Source: Bacillus sp. CH30_1T (GTDB lineage Bacteria; Bacillota; Bacilli; Bacillales; Bacillaceae_B). Taken from it: 64,000 nucleotides of DNA. How positions within the stretch are numbered: the first letter of the stretch is position 1; the number at the start of each line of letters is the position of its first letter. Position numbers and translations under genes: made by a program. The notes beneath the pieces are model-generated. The model worked only from the letters and a program-made list of their open reading frames with translations, did no database searches and was not told the DNA's origin. Positions 43,455-52,724 of the stretch are shown here, one piece after another. The DNA is taken from assembly GCF_008364765.1 (NCBI RefSeq), contig NZ_VTUY01000005.1:40423-104422 (forward strand). The letters are read 5' to 3'.

Positions 43455-43718
43455 ATTCATGGAAATAGTCATTTTACCTTCATACCCTAATGATTCAATC
43501 TCATCAAACAACACTGAACAGTTCGTCGTTCCTTTTTTTATTCTCGTTTTGGGATACTCTTTATACGGATCTAATTTGCTTTCCGAAATAGCTTGGCTGC
43601 TTTTCCGTTTAGGTATCTCATCACTATTTATGTACTTCCGTATTGTCTAGGGATCAAATCCGGTTTCGTCAGAAATCGCGCTTATTGACCAACCTTTTTG
43701 AAAAAGTTCTCTAATCAT
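43455..43718 (-). pseudogene. IS21-family IstA transposase N-terminal relic
   Basis: Minus-strand reading from an ATG at 43718: MIRELFQKGWSISAISDETG, FDP, a TAG stop, then TIRKYINSDEIPKRK, LDPYKEYPKTRIKKGTTNCS and VLFDEIESLGYEGKMTI. This is the HTH and linker region of IstA. It breaks off at about 43455; the rest of istA and istB are missing. Confidence 0.8.
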
Positions 43719-43850
43719 AAAAAATCCCCCTGTCTGGACCATCACTCTACACTCCATGTCAAAAAGTTATATAGAATGATTATCCGTTATTAGCGGGGAA
43801 TTTGGTACCGTTGTTATTAGGGATTTTATCACCGTTACTAACATTCATCT
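43719..43850 (-). mobile_element. IS21-type terminal region
   Basis: Upstream of the IstA relic, repeated CCGTT / GTTATTAG blocks (CGTTATTAGCGGGG, CCGTTGTTATTAGGG, CACCGTTACTAAC) resemble the multiple terminal repeats of IS21 ends; the outer limit is about 43850. Confidence 0.55.
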
Positions 43851-43903
43851 TTAATCTAAGACACAATAAGACAGGCTCTTCCTCAAAAAACATACTAGTT
43901 CCT

Positions 43904-44749
43904 TTATCTGGATCTCACGGGAACCCATAACTCATGCCTTGGTTTATGCTTTGGTCCGTAATAACATTCAATACAAGGCAAATTAGCTAACTCATACCCA
44001 GAAGTCGGAACCCATTCTGAATATAACCTTTTCCATGCATCAGGTATAGATGGAAATACTGCCCATGTACTTGGAGGGATAATAAGTGTTTCCAGATCAT
44101 CCGGATGTCCTTCCTCATACCTGATCCCCATAAAATATTCAAATTCCTCATCTGTAATAGCAGCTTCTTTTCCGCAAACCCCCAATAGACCTTCAAGTGT
44201 ACATTTTGGATTTTCCCATGACATATCTATTAGCCTTTGCATAAATCCATCCTTTTTCGCAGAATTCCAGATTGAAGGTATGGTCTTGAATGCTCTGCTT
44301 GTTTTTACCGAACTACTCTTTCCAACAATTCTTAGTTCAAAGTCGATTTTCTCAATTCTGTACTCCATTTCCTCATCTCCTTTAATAGAAATTTGAAAAG
44401 AAATCCTAGGAAAAGCTTTGAATTGCATTCCATTTTTACGGGCAGAAGAAGGAGTCACTCCATGTGTCTTTTTAAATGCCCGGGTAAATGAATCAACAGA
44501 ATCATATCCGTATTTTGCTGCTATATCTATTACCCGTATATCCATTTTTTGAATATCAAAAGCTGCAGCTGTTAAACGTCTTCGTCTAATGTATTCTGAT
44601 AATGATATACCAGAAATAGATGAAAACATCCTTGAAAAATGAAACTCTGAAGTATAAGCGATTTCCGCCATCTTTTTATAGTTAATTTCACTATCAAGGT
44701 TTTGTTCAATATAATCCAATACGTTATTCATTCTTTCCAGCCAATCCAT
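43904..44749 (-). CDS. AraC-family regulator with GyrI-like effector domain
   Basis: 281 residues. Two HTH motifs in the N-terminal AraC domain (KKMAEIAYTSEFHFSRMFSS and VIDIAAKYGYDSVDSFTRAF, ending KKTHGVTPSSARK), followed from about residue 125 by a GyrI-like/effector-binding domain (EYRIEKIDFELRIVG, TWAVFPSIPDAWKRLYSEWV). This order matches the Rob/BmrR-like AraC regulators that sense small molecules. Monocistronic. Confidence 0.9.
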   Translation of the reverse strand: MDWLERMNNVLDYIEQNLDSEINYKKMAEIAYTSEFHFSRMFSSISGISLSEYIRRRRLTAAAFDIQKMDIRVIDIAAKYGYDSVDSFTRAFKKTHGVTPSSARKNGMQFKAFPRISFQISIKGDEEMEYRIEKIDFELRIVGKSSSVKTSRAFKTIPSIWNSAKKDGFMQRLIDMSWENPKCTLEGLLGVCGKEAAITDEEFEYFMGIRYEEGHPDDLETLIIPPSTWAVFPSIPDAWKRLYSEWVPTSGYELANLPCIECYYGPKHKPRHELWVPVRSR

Positions 44750-44900
44750 CTATTCCATCCCTTTCAATTAAATATTCTAGATGAAAGTACAGTTTACTGC
44801 CCGACATCTATTGCCTAAAAATGTCGGTACTAATTTTACAATGATATGATAATTCGATTGATTTAAAGAATTTCCTGTCCCGTTAGCTGAAAAAGAAAAA

Positions 44901-44927
44901 TGCTTTGCTCCTTATTGAAGCAAAGCA
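44901..44927 (-). terminator. hairpin terminator
   Basis: TGCTTTGCT / AGCAAAGCA stem followed on the minus strand by TTTTTCTTTTTC. Confidence 0.65.
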
Positions 44928-45161
44928 ATCGGTAGTTCAACAATCTAACGTACGCTTTGGGGGCAAAGGGCAACCTACTCTCTAGCAGCCGGAGGGATGC
45001 TTTCCGCTTTTGGATTTTGTTTTAGAGGGGAAGTCTTCGGCTGGTGGGATGTTGCCGCAAAAAGAAGAGGTTCAGTTATTCAATATCGTTTCTTAAGAAA
45101 AAAAGTCCGACTTAAGGCGAACTGGTTCATAAAAAAGAGTCAATTGCATCCCGCAAAAAAA

Positions 45162-45181
45162 GAGAAGGATTAGTCCTTCTC
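45162..45181 (-). terminator. hairpin terminator
   Basis: GAGAAGGA / TCCTTCTC stem with TTTTTTT following on the minus strand; probably ends transcripts from the DinB gene. Confidence 0.7.
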
Positions 45182-45411
45182 AACAATCGCAATAAAATGT
45201 AGAAAAAACACTCACATATATTTCTCCAGCTACTTCAAAACCATTCCTTTTACATCCCCTGCTTTTCCCTTCATATCCTGAAAGATCATATATTTAAGAC
45301 TGGTTTTTATAAAAAAGATCGATCATTTTCTTTCTACCTGTGTTCCTCTACATTCGCGCCCGTTTGTTGAACAAGATTTTTTGAAAAAATTGGTTTAGGA
45401 AACTAATACTT

Positions 45412-45912
45412 TTATTTCTCTCTAAATACTTCGCTCTTTCTCCCACTTTGAACAATTCGTTTGATTGATTTAATCACATCAAAGTGCATGCCTTCATGGT
45501 ATAAGCAAAAGCTAAGAAATTCTTCTACTGTCGATAATGTAAGACCTGTGGATGTTGTATAAGGTTGTTCTACAGTTTCTTTGATCCTAAAGTTCAATAC
45601 TTTCTCAATCCTACAAACTTGATTTTCGAGCAATAAGATTAATTCATGAATTGGTGGTACCTCTTCTCCCCAATTGCTTGGTTTAGTACCTGGACTGAAT
45701 AATTCTGTAAATTGTTCAGGTAAGTTCATTTCTTCTCCAGTAAAATGAAAGGCGAACTTTTCTTGGACGACATATATATGCCCGAGATTCCATTTAATAT
45801 TGTTATTAAATCCTTCTGGAATGGAAAGTGATGACTCATCATTCATATCTGCCACATGACCAATCGTATTATCCCGAACAAATCTTAATTGTTTAAAGAT
45901 ATAGTTTTCCAC
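45412..45912 (-). CDS. DinB family protein
   Basis: 166 residues from a GTG at 45912, placed after AGGAGGG. Four-helix DinB fold with the metal-binding histidines in NIKWNLGHIYVVQEKF and LYHEGMHFDVIK. DinB_2-type proteins include bacillithiol-dependent transferases; the partner is unknown. GTG start lies downstream of the HPP gene stop, so the two are probably co-transcribed. Confidence 0.85.
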   Translation of the reverse strand: MENYIFKQLRFVRDNTIGHVADMNDESSLSIPEGFNNNIKWNLGHIYVVQEKFAFHFTGEEMNLPEQFTELFSPGTKPSNWGEEVPPIHELILLLENQVCRIEKVLNFRIKETVEQPYTTSTGLTLSTVEEFLSFCLYHEGMHFDVIKSIKRIVQSGRKSEVFREK

Positions 45913-45938
45913 TTTTATTCCCTCCTGAACATTCTTAA

Positions 45939-46493
45939 TCAAATCCAAAATGTAGGATATTCCCGGTTACTGCGTAAATTATTAATAATCAGCGCAAAGA
46001 AAACAATGATCACCGAGCCGATTAATACCGGTGTAATTAAGTAACTCCAACTGTACGCGCCTAGCATAACAACAAGTGGGTCTGCCCCTGCTGGTGGGTG
46101 AGTCGTTTTTGTAACCATCATAAAAGCAATCGCTAAGCCGACAGCTAAACCAATCGTCCAAGGTTCATTACCCAATAACTGATATATGGCTAATCCAACG
46201 AATGTTGAAACAAAATGTCCCCCAATAATATTTCTCGGCTGTGATAAAGGCGCGTTCCATGCACCAAATGCTAACACACAGCTAGCACCAAAGGGAGCCA
46301 TTAACCATACGGCTGCTGTCATGTTTGTTAAAAGTACTAATGCAAAAATGGTTAAAAATCCACCTATTAACCCAGTTATTATGTCCTTTACATCTACCTT
46401 TAATGGACTTCTCCCTTTCCCTTTCATTTTAGATAAATAACGTACGTGAAATAATTGTACTTCTTCTCGCTTTACTGTTGTAGCGTGTTCCAT
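45939..46493 (-). CDS. HPP family membrane protein
   Basis: 184 residues, GGAGGGG before the ATG. Four to five helices with the name-giving HPPAGADPLVVMLGA motif and MAPFGASCVLAFGAWNAPLSQPRNIIGGH. HPP proteins include the cyanobacterial nitrite transporter NrtT, but most are uncharacterised. In an operon with the DinB gene. Confidence 0.87.
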   Translation of the reverse strand: MEHATTVKREEVQLFHVRYLSKMKGKGRSPLKVDVKDIITGLIGGFLTIFALVLLTNMTAAVWLMAPFGASCVLAFGAWNAPLSQPRNIIGGHFVSTFVGLAIYQLLGNEPWTIGLAVGLAIAFMMVTKTTHPPAGADPLVVMLGAYSWSYLITPVLIGSVIIVFFALIINNLRSNREYPTFWI

Positions 46494-46585
46494 TATTTCC
46501 CCTCCTTCAACTTAATTTTACTTTACATAAATATTGTTAACCTGTCAAAGTCTATTTTAAGGGTTAGTTTTATTATGTACAAAAA

Positions 46586-46610
46586 AACCAACTCTTAAAA
46601 TAAGTTGGTT
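46586..46610 (-). terminator. terminator of the CGNR gene
   Basis: AACCAACT / AGTTGGTT stem followed on the minus strand by TTTTTTT. Confidence 0.8.
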
Positions 46611-46614
46611 CTCA

Positions 46615-47196
46615 TCATTCATTGGATTTACGTTGTTGAAACCGTGCTACTTTTTTTCTATTTCCGCATATCTTCATTGAACACCACTTGCGTCTTCCAC
46701 TTTCGTCAATAAATAGAAGTACACAATCCGGATTGGAGCATCGTTTGAGGTAGGACAGCTTTTTTGTTTCAATTAAAGTTAATACATCAAAGGCAATCAA
46801 CGATAAAAGGGCATCTTCTGCATCACCAACAGGAATGGGAGTCAATTTTTTATTCAATAATTTATAAGTGAGTGGTGCTTTTTCAACGGTTTTTTCTAAA
46901 TAAGCAATAAATTGATCTGGAAATGACTGTTCATCTGTTATTAATTCAAAATGGCCTCTTAAAACAGTCCGCATTTCTAGAATACATAATAATACTTGTC
47001 CAATCCTTTCTTTGACCTTTAAGAATAGCTGATCACCCCAATAAGAGTTTTCCTCTTTTATTACATGAAGCCAGTCCATAAAATCTTCTTCCGAAAGCAA
47101 TAAATCCTGACGTTGACCACGTCTTACTATTTCCGTGTTCACTAAATCAAGTGAAAGATGACCTGAAATGAGTGGAAATTTATTTGTTTCAGTCAT
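46615..47196 (-). CDS. CGNR zinc-finger protein (ABATE domain)
   Basis: 193 residues, GGGAGG before the ATG. N-terminal ABATE-type domain (PLISGHLSLDLVNTEIVRRG) and C-terminal CGNR zinc finger with CSNPDCVLLFID and KWCSMKICGNRKKVARFQQR: four Cys for zinc and the CGNR tetrad. Probably a stress-responsive DNA-binding regulator, divergent in function from HPP/DinB neighbours. Monocistronic. Confidence 0.9.
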   Translation of the reverse strand: MTETNKFPLISGHLSLDLVNTEIVRRGQRQDLLLSEEDFMDWLHVIKEENSYWGDQLFLKVKERIGQVLLCILEMRTVLRGHFELITDEQSFPDQFIAYLEKTVEKAPLTYKLLNKKLTPIPVGDAEDALLSLIAFDVLTLIETKKLSYLKRCSNPDCVLLFIDESGRRKWCSMKICGNRKKVARFQQRKSNE

Positions 47197-47424
47197 TAAG
47201 TTTACCTCCCTAATTCCCTATATAAGCTAACTAATAAAATAATCGTTGAAAGGTTACATAATTATTATATCTTATTTTAGATTGATAATAGCCAGCAACT
47301 TATCAAGTAATGATTTCATCAATTTCTTTAGCAAATAACGTATGCTTTTTAATCAACTTTATTGTAATATACTTGTTACATTCACTATTCAACAATCTGG
47401 CCCGTTTGTTGCTTAGCTTTTAGA

Positions 47425-47799
47425 CAGCTAGAATGTCATTATTTTGTCGTTAATGGGAATTTTCTGGGTAACGTATGTAAGAACGAAAAACGCCAAGGTT
47501 CCCTCCCTATCAAGGATCCTTGGCGTTTTTCATTTATTTAGTTAGTTTCGTTAATTTGTATTTCACGCAAACATATCATTCTCCGAAAATCCTTCTATTT
47601 ATTTTTTTATTATCCTCTTCTGTCTTATTTTTACTTTTCCCTATTCCAATTTAAATATGTACAATTGTTGTTAGTCTTTTGCAGCAGAATATTAAGTAAA
47701 GGAGTTAGATGAGCAATCTTGTTTACGAATCAGTTATTTCTGATGATGGAGACCTGCAAGACCTCATCAACATTTTTCTTCATAACAGGAATGCTGCCC
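47425..47799. repeat. 375-bp direct repeat, copy 1 (gene-less cassette-like unit)
   Basis: Nearly identical to 62948-63323, from CAGCTAGAATGTC to CATAACAGGAATGCTGCCC. It is flanked by core strings GGCCCGTTTGTTG on the left and GCCCTTTAGTGGAATAA on the right. Holds a strong terminator (47486-47530). A 31-codon plus-strand frame (47709-47804, GGAG before ATG) is not conserved in copy 2, where ATG is ATA. Confidence 0.85.
47486..47530. terminator. hairpin inside repeat copy 1
   Basis: AAAAACGCCAAGG / CCTTGGCGTTTTT, symmetrical, so active in both directions. Confidence 0.75.
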
Positions 47800-47897
47800 T
47801 TTAGTGGAATAAAAGGTTATTTATGACTTTTTCAATGTTGCTAATACAATTAGTGTCATTTTACAAGATTGTATTCATTTTTTTTGTCAAAAAATAT

Positions 47898-47973
47898 GAC
47901 ACAAAAGTACTGATTAGTTAATACTAAAAAAATACTGTAATACCAATCTCTTTTGTGTCTGTACTTTTGTGTC
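47898..47973. repeat. widely spaced perfect inverted repeat
   Basis: GACACAAAAGTAC (47898-47910) and GTACTTTTGTGTC (47961-47973), 13/13 match, 50-nt A/T-rich spacer; downstream of the nheC-like gene. Confidence 0.6.
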
Positions 47974-48107
47974 GCTCGTCAACTTACTACGATATGAATC
48001 TTGCCTAGGTCATGTATAGCCTCGCCTTCTCGCAAAATGGGAGCAAGCTTTTATTCGTCTCCAAACGTCTTAGGTATACCAAACGATCGATATTTCTGAT
48101 AATCACT

Positions 48108-49193
48108 TCATTTACTTGCAACCGAATGTAAATCTTCCTCTACTTTCTGAGTTCCTTCATATAATTTGTCCGCATATTCTTTAAGGTTCTCCCAGCTATC
48201 CCTTGCAATATTAAGGTCTTCTTTGATAAAAGAATAATCATCGGGACTTAATATTTCAATATTATTTAATAGACTGTTATATTTCGCGCCGATAGTATTC
48301 CACTGATTCGAAATATTTTGGAGTGATGTGATGGCGGTATCTATTGTTTCATTTAAGTATCTAATCTGATTGTTTATAGTTGTCAGCGTACTTATTGCTG
48401 ACTGTGAATCTGAAATTCTCTTGTTTAGCTTTTGTATTTCGTTGTTGGCAAAATCGATATTTTTTTTTGCTGAAGCAATCATTGGCCCTCCGGCAATGCA
48501 TCCTATTAGTGACAGACATAGGAGTCCACCGGTAACAATCATATCCTTGTTCTTTTTGATAGCATCATTGTGCTGTTGTATTTGTTGCTGGAGTAGTGGA
48601 ATCCCACTTTCGTGACTCGTAATGATACTGGAAATTGTATTGAGATCATCATTAAAATTACGCATGTCCTCTCCTATTTCATTTCGTAAGCCAATGAAAT
48701 TATCTAACAGTTTATCTGCATTTTCTTTATTTTCTAAAATGGTGGCATATAACGTTTCTAACTCTTGTTCGAAAGTAGCCGAGTCATGAATATTGATCGC
48801 ACTTAGTAAATTACGATAATGTACTTGAAAAAGAGATTGATAGTCAACAATATCCTGGTTTACATCCACCATTTGAGGTTTAAGTTGATTTGTCCATCGG
48901 TCGGCATTCATTCGGGAATCTTCCTGATGAACCCTGATATTGTCTTTAATATTATCACTGATGAAATTTGAACCTGTAAGATCTACAGGAGTTTGTTCTA
49001 GCAACGTAAGGGAATAGCTATCCATGATCAGCACATTGGATGCCATTCTCTCCATGGCATTCTGGAAATTTTCAGGACCTAAAGAATAGGTTCCATTTTC
49101 AGTAGCAAAAGCTTGGTGTGGTATCAGACTATATGATAAAAATAGCATTAGTATTATAAATGAGAACAGCTTATTTATCCGGGCTTTCTTCAA
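48108..49193 (-). CDS. nheC: Nhe/Hbl-family pore-forming toxin component, NheC-like
   Basis: 361 residues from a TTG after AAGGAG. Sec signal peptide (ending AFA), then a long alpha-helical domain of the ClyA/HBL superfamily with the membrane-inserting beta-tongue region KNKDMIVTGGLLCLSLIGCI (AGGPMIASAKKNI follows). ENISNQW-type motif: SLQNISNQWNTIGAKYNSLL, and the C-terminal FIKEDLNIARDSWENLKEYA are characteristic of NheC. NheC has about 359 residues. Third gene of the operon, as in nheABC. Confidence 0.85.
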   Translation of the reverse strand: MKKARINKLFSFIILMLFLSYSLIPHQAFATENGTYSLGPENFQNAMERMASNVLIMDSYSLTLLEQTPVDLTGSNFISDNIKDNIRVHQEDSRMNADRWTNQLKPQMVDVNQDIVDYQSLFQVHYRNLLSAINIHDSATFEQELETLYATILENKENADKLLDNFIGLRNEIGEDMRNFNDDLNTISSIITSHESGIPLLQQQIQQHNDAIKKNKDMIVTGGLLCLSLIGCIAGGPMIASAKKNIDFANNEIQKLNKRISDSQSAISTLTTINNQIRYLNETIDTAITSLQNISNQWNTIGAKYNSLLNNIEILSPDDYSFIKEDLNIARDSWENLKEYADKLYEGTQKVEEDLHSVASK

Positions 49194-49258
49194 AGTAAAC
49201 ACTCTCCTTGCTCATTTAATAGGAGATCCTCTTTTTGAGAAGATCTCCACTGTTTTTA

Positions 49259-50464
49259 TTATAGAGTCTCTGTATCTACTATTTGAATATCCTCAGCATA
49301 AATCTTTTCTGCATACTCTTTAATGTTATTCCAGCTATCTTTTGCAATACTTAAATCTTCTTTAATGAAAATCAAATCATCAGCACTGATAGCGTCAACA
49401 TTTTGAAGAAGTGAATTGTATTTGGATCCCATCGTATGCCATTGGTTTGAAATGTTCTGTAAGGCAGTAATAGCAATGTCAATGGTATTTGTTAGATATT
49501 CAGTTTGATTTTTGATATTGGTTAACCCCGCTACTTGTAATTGAGACTGAGAAATTTGACCAGTAATGTTCATGATTTCTTCTTGGGCTTTGTCCATTTC
49601 CTTCTTCGCTAATATGATTCCGGTGGTCCCCCCTCCTACTGCTGCTGTACCTCCGGCAATCAATGCGATCCCAAGTGGTGTTCCTGCGCCAGTGGCTATA
49701 ACGACAGCACCGCCGATGATTGCAACTGGTCCTAAAGCCGTTGCAACAGAGGATCCAATAATAATGGCATTGTATTTGTCGATTGCCTGATTGTACGTCG
49801 TCAATTGTTTTTGCATCAGAGGGATACCAGCATCCTGACTAGCCAAAATCGACGTGATTTGATTGGCATCCCCTTTAAAGTTTTGTGTATCCGCGGTCAT
49901 TTTGTCCCTGAAAGTTCTTAATTCCAGTATGAGCTCATCTACACTGGCTTTGTTATCTGAAATACTGTTCGACAACCTTGTCAGTCCCTTTGTCAAGGTT
50001 TCTTTATTTTGGTTATCCACTGCTGTAACTAAGGTATTATAATAGTTTTGGAACTTTGTATTGTAATTGATGATATTTTGGTTTGTTGTAATAAGCTTGG
50101 GTTTCAGGTTATCCAACCAGTAATTTGCATTCGTTCTGGCAACGGATTGGTGATGGACGATGCTGGATTTCAAAGCTTCATTAACAGTCGTGATACCATT
50201 AAAATTCACATCGGCTTGTTTTATGATCGTTAATGCATAAAGATCCATTACTAATGCATTTGAACCTGTGCGTTCCATCGCATCCCTAAGGCCATCAGGT
50301 CCTAATGAATAACCTGGGTATTCAACTTCATGGTTTATGGTCACAACTGGTTGACTCGATTTAGTAGCGCCTTCTGCCGCCAATGCTTTGGCAGGGACGA
50401 TATTATTTGCCGATAAAGCTAGTAAAGCTGTTAACGTCATTATTTTAAATGGTATTTTTTTCAT
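49259..50464 (-). CDS. nheB: Nhe/Hbl-family pore-forming toxin component, NheB-like
   Basis: 401 residues (NheB has about 402). Signal peptide ending ALAA, then SLGPDGLRDAMERTGSNALV, a helical bundle and a long hydrophobic segment (NAIIIGSSVATALGPVAIIG, TGAGTPLGIALIAGGTAAVG) that forms the membrane hairpin. C-terminal AKDSWNNIKEYAEKIYAED is a close match to what I recall of NheB. GGGAG before the ATG; 56 bp between it and the nheC-like gene. Confidence 0.9.
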   Translation of the reverse strand: MKKIPFKIMTLTALLALSANNIVPAKALAAEGATKSSQPVVTINHEVEYPGYSLGPDGLRDAMERTGSNALVMDLYALTIIKQADVNFNGITTVNEALKSSIVHHQSVARTNANYWLDNLKPKLITTNQNIINYNTKFQNYYNTLVTAVDNQNKETLTKGLTRLSNSISDNKASVDELILELRTFRDKMTADTQNFKGDANQITSILASQDAGIPLMQKQLTTYNQAIDKYNAIIIGSSVATALGPVAIIGGAVVIATGAGTPLGIALIAGGTAAVGGGTTGIILAKKEMDKAQEEIMNITGQISQSQLQVAGLTNIKNQTEYLTNTIDIAITALQNISNQWHTMGSKYNSLLQNVDAISADDLIFIKEDLSIAKDSWNNIKEYAEKIYAEDIQIVDTETL

Positions 50465-50496
50465 ATTCCTCTCTCCCTTTTATTGAAATTCATAAA

Positions 50497-51660
50497 CTAT
50501 CGAACATTTACATTCGTGACGAAATCTTCGAATTGATTTGTTTGCTTGTTCATTTCATCACTCATGTGTTTAAATTGTGACAATTTCTCTTGTAGAGCCT
50601 CTGTATCCACTGTTTCATCTGTTGATGTCATGTTCATCAATTCTTTCATATCATTATTGAATGCTTTCCAATCTGTCTTCAAAAAGTCCAATATCGTTAA
50701 CTGTCGGTTAATCATCTCTGTAAATCCATCAACTTGATCCTCAATCAGAGTAATCTGGGTTGCTTGAATTTGTGTTTCGGACAACTGTTGTATCAATGGA
50801 ATCAGCTCTTGTTGTTTTTGTTGAATGATTAAAGCTGCCGCAGATACTTGGCTATCAGAAAGGTTGATCAGGTCGTTGCTAAGGTTTTCAATCGATACAA
50901 AATCAACGGTTTTCGTTTGAGCTCCATTGACTGTAATTGTAAACACTTGCTTTCCGATATTGATTGACCCGTTTATTATTTCCTGAGGACGATTTAAAAT
51001 GATGGTGAGTTCAGCTTGTATTTCATCTTGAATTCGTTTGATCTCTTCTCGAATTTGTGGGATGTTTCCATTTACACCTTGCAAAGCTTGAATCGAAGCA
51101 TTTGCACGTTCTGAAAAATTTTCACTATCTTGAATGAGCAATGTATGATAACGATTTAGTTCCAATGAAGTCATATCCATATTTTCCTCAATCTTTTGCA
51201 CTTGAGCCTGAAGTTTACCAAAAGCATATTGAAAGCTTTCTTTCGCCTGTGGATTATCATTCATTTCCTCCGATAGTTCAGTTAGCTTGCTGTAATAACT
51301 ACCGAACCTTGAACTGAACCTCATCATTTCTTGATTCAAATCAATTAACATAGGGTTGTACTCATCAACCCATTCCCTTACATTGTTTTTGGCGAATATC
51401 TGATGATTTGTTAAGCTGGGCATCGACTCAATCTTCACTTCCGGCTGTTGTAAAATGACTAGTCCATATGCTTGAATAAGTGGAGTCTGAGATCCTAACG
51501 TGCGGATCGAGTTGGAAAGTGTGTTGTTCGAGATCGTGTATTGAGTCATAGAGTTTAAATATTCTTGTTGTGGGTCTGTAGGTGATGCACCTACGGGGAT
51601 AATACAGCTGGCAGATACCGTCGTTACCAATAAACCAGATATTAAAGTCTTCTTCATCAT
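50497..51660 (-). CDS. nheA: Nhe/Hbl-family toxin component, NheA-like
   Basis: 387 residues (NheA has about 386) from the ATG at 51660, eight bases after GGAGG. Signal peptide, then NTLSNSIRTLGSQTPLIQAY, LVILQQPEVKIESMPSLTNH, ILNRPQEIINGSINIGKQVF and the C-terminal DEMNKQTNQFEDFVTNV, all close to NheA. NheA lacks the long hydrophobic hairpin and completes the pore. First gene of the operon. No PlcR box (TATGNAAWNRCATA-like) was found upstream. Confidence 0.9.
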   Translation of the reverse strand: MMKKTLISGLLVTTVSASCIIPVGASPTDPQQEYLNSMTQYTISNNTLSNSIRTLGSQTPLIQAYGLVILQQPEVKIESMPSLTNHQIFAKNNVREWVDEYNPMLIDLNQEMMRFSSRFGSYYSKLTELSEEMNDNPQAKESFQYAFGKLQAQVQKIEENMDMTSLELNRYHTLLIQDSENFSERANASIQALQGVNGNIPQIREEIKRIQDEIQAELTIILNRPQEIINGSINIGKQVFTITVNGAQTKTVDFVSIENLSNDLINLSDSQVSAAALIIQQKQQELIPLIQQLSETQIQATQITLIEDQVDGFTEMINRQLTILDFLKTDWKAFNNDMKELMNMTSTDETVDTEALQEKLSQFKHMSDEMNKQTNQFEDFVTNVNVR

Positions 51661-52724
51661 TCTCATTTCCTCCTGTTTGTTATTTCATTACCTACTATTC
51701 CAAACTTTATTGCAGATCTTCAACTCACACCCTCCTCCCTACGTAAATTACATTATTCTGTAATGATAAATAATGTTGAATCCGATTATACATATCCAAC
51801 ATCCAACGGTGAAGTTAGTATGCTTAAAAGAATATCAAGTTTTGTCGAAACAAGAAAAAAGACCTGCATTCAAATCCTCGATTGAAGGCCTCTATACCTA
51901 CTTATAGAGTAAATTTCCTACAAGCCTTTTTATGTAACGAAAAAGAAGCCCAGATATTTAAATCTGGCCCTTCAAGTAGATAGTCAATGACTATTGACAT
52001 CTTTGTTCGATTTAAAAGCAAATCATTTTGCATAGCTCACTTTGACAGATTCACACTTTTGTTAACATTCTCTCTGAGTAGTTCATCCAAAAGGAGTCGC
52101 TTAGGAAGCGGATGGTCCATAACAAAATCAATCCCGAAGAACTAAGTGACATTATCATTTTAAAGGCTGACATGACACTTAGCCTAGGCTTATAGATACA
52201 CTTACATTATGTAATAATGACCGTGGGAAATAATAAATCATATACAATTTGGAAGTAAGCCCATATACTATGCACTTTTGTCATAACCAAAGGACCCTTC
52301 AGTTCCAGTAAGTCATTCTGGTTTGAAGGTCATCCCCCCCCTGAAAAAAGGACCTTGAAATGGAATACAAAATACTCAAATCTCATGAAATTAAGGAAAA
52401 CGTATGATGAAAAACCTGGAGAAAAACCACCTATCTAGGACGGCATTTTGATAAGGCATATTTATGGAGATGTTCACTGTTCAAACATAAAAGAAGAGCT
52501 TCCAAACTTTTTGAAAACAAGAATGGAACTTAAAAAAACAGATCCTTCGGTGGGATAATTACAGGTTGTATAGTCATATCTCTTATAAGCTCTGACCTTT
52601 AAGCAAACAAAAAAAGTATCCTCAAGCAATACTTTCTTGTTTGGACTTTTTTCACCATAATCTCATAGAGCATGATATCTTCTCTGGCTACTTGGTCAGC
52701 TCCGGAATCCAATATTCATTTTCG
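51661..52724. other. 1.06-kb gene-free stretch upstream of the nhe-like operon
   Basis: Leader of the nheA-like gene plus relic-like sequence with several hairpins (51947, 52293-52331: GACCCTTCAGTTCCAG / CTGGTTTGAAGGTC) and a terminator at 52613. A minus-strand open stretch near 52060-52160 (FVMDHPLPKRLLLDELLREN) has no start signal and may be a fragment. Confidence 0.55.
52613..52635 (-). terminator. terminator of the ger operon
   Basis: AAAGTAT / ATACTTT stem, followed on the minus strand by TTTTTGTTTG, 90 bp after the DUF4046 gene. Confidence 0.6.

Larger units (their letters stand above)
44750..45411. other. 660-bp gene-free stretch
   Basis: Contains core-like strings (TACTGCCCGACATC at 44786, CCTGTCCCGTTAGCTGAA at 44875, GCGCCCGTTTGTTGAA at 45356) and two terminators. 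An open plus-strand stretch around 44960-45170 has no ribosome binding site or recognisable product. Confidence 0.55.
47197..48107. other. 910-bp gene-free stretch
   Basis: Contains core GGCCCGTTTGTTG (47403), copy 1 of the 375-bp repeat, its right core, and a distant pair of inverted repeats at 47898-47973. No supported gene. Confidence 0.6.

Noticed and set aside
44960..45175. open plus-strand stretch of about 70 codons
   Set aside because: No start signal, no recognisable product, ends in a terminator; probably chance or an old relic.
47709..47804. 31-codon plus-strand frame at the end of repeat copy 1
   Set aside because: Has GGAG upstream, but the start codon is ATA in copy 2 and its end lies in the core; not supported as a gene.
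51661..51900. PlcR box before the nheA-like gene
   Set aside because: TATGCTTAAAAGAATA near 51819 only partly resembles the consensus and lacks the palindrome.
52060..52170. minus-strand open stretch of about 33 codons (HPLPKRLLLDELLREN)
   Set aside because: Looks protein-like but lacks a start and ribosome binding site; too short to assign.
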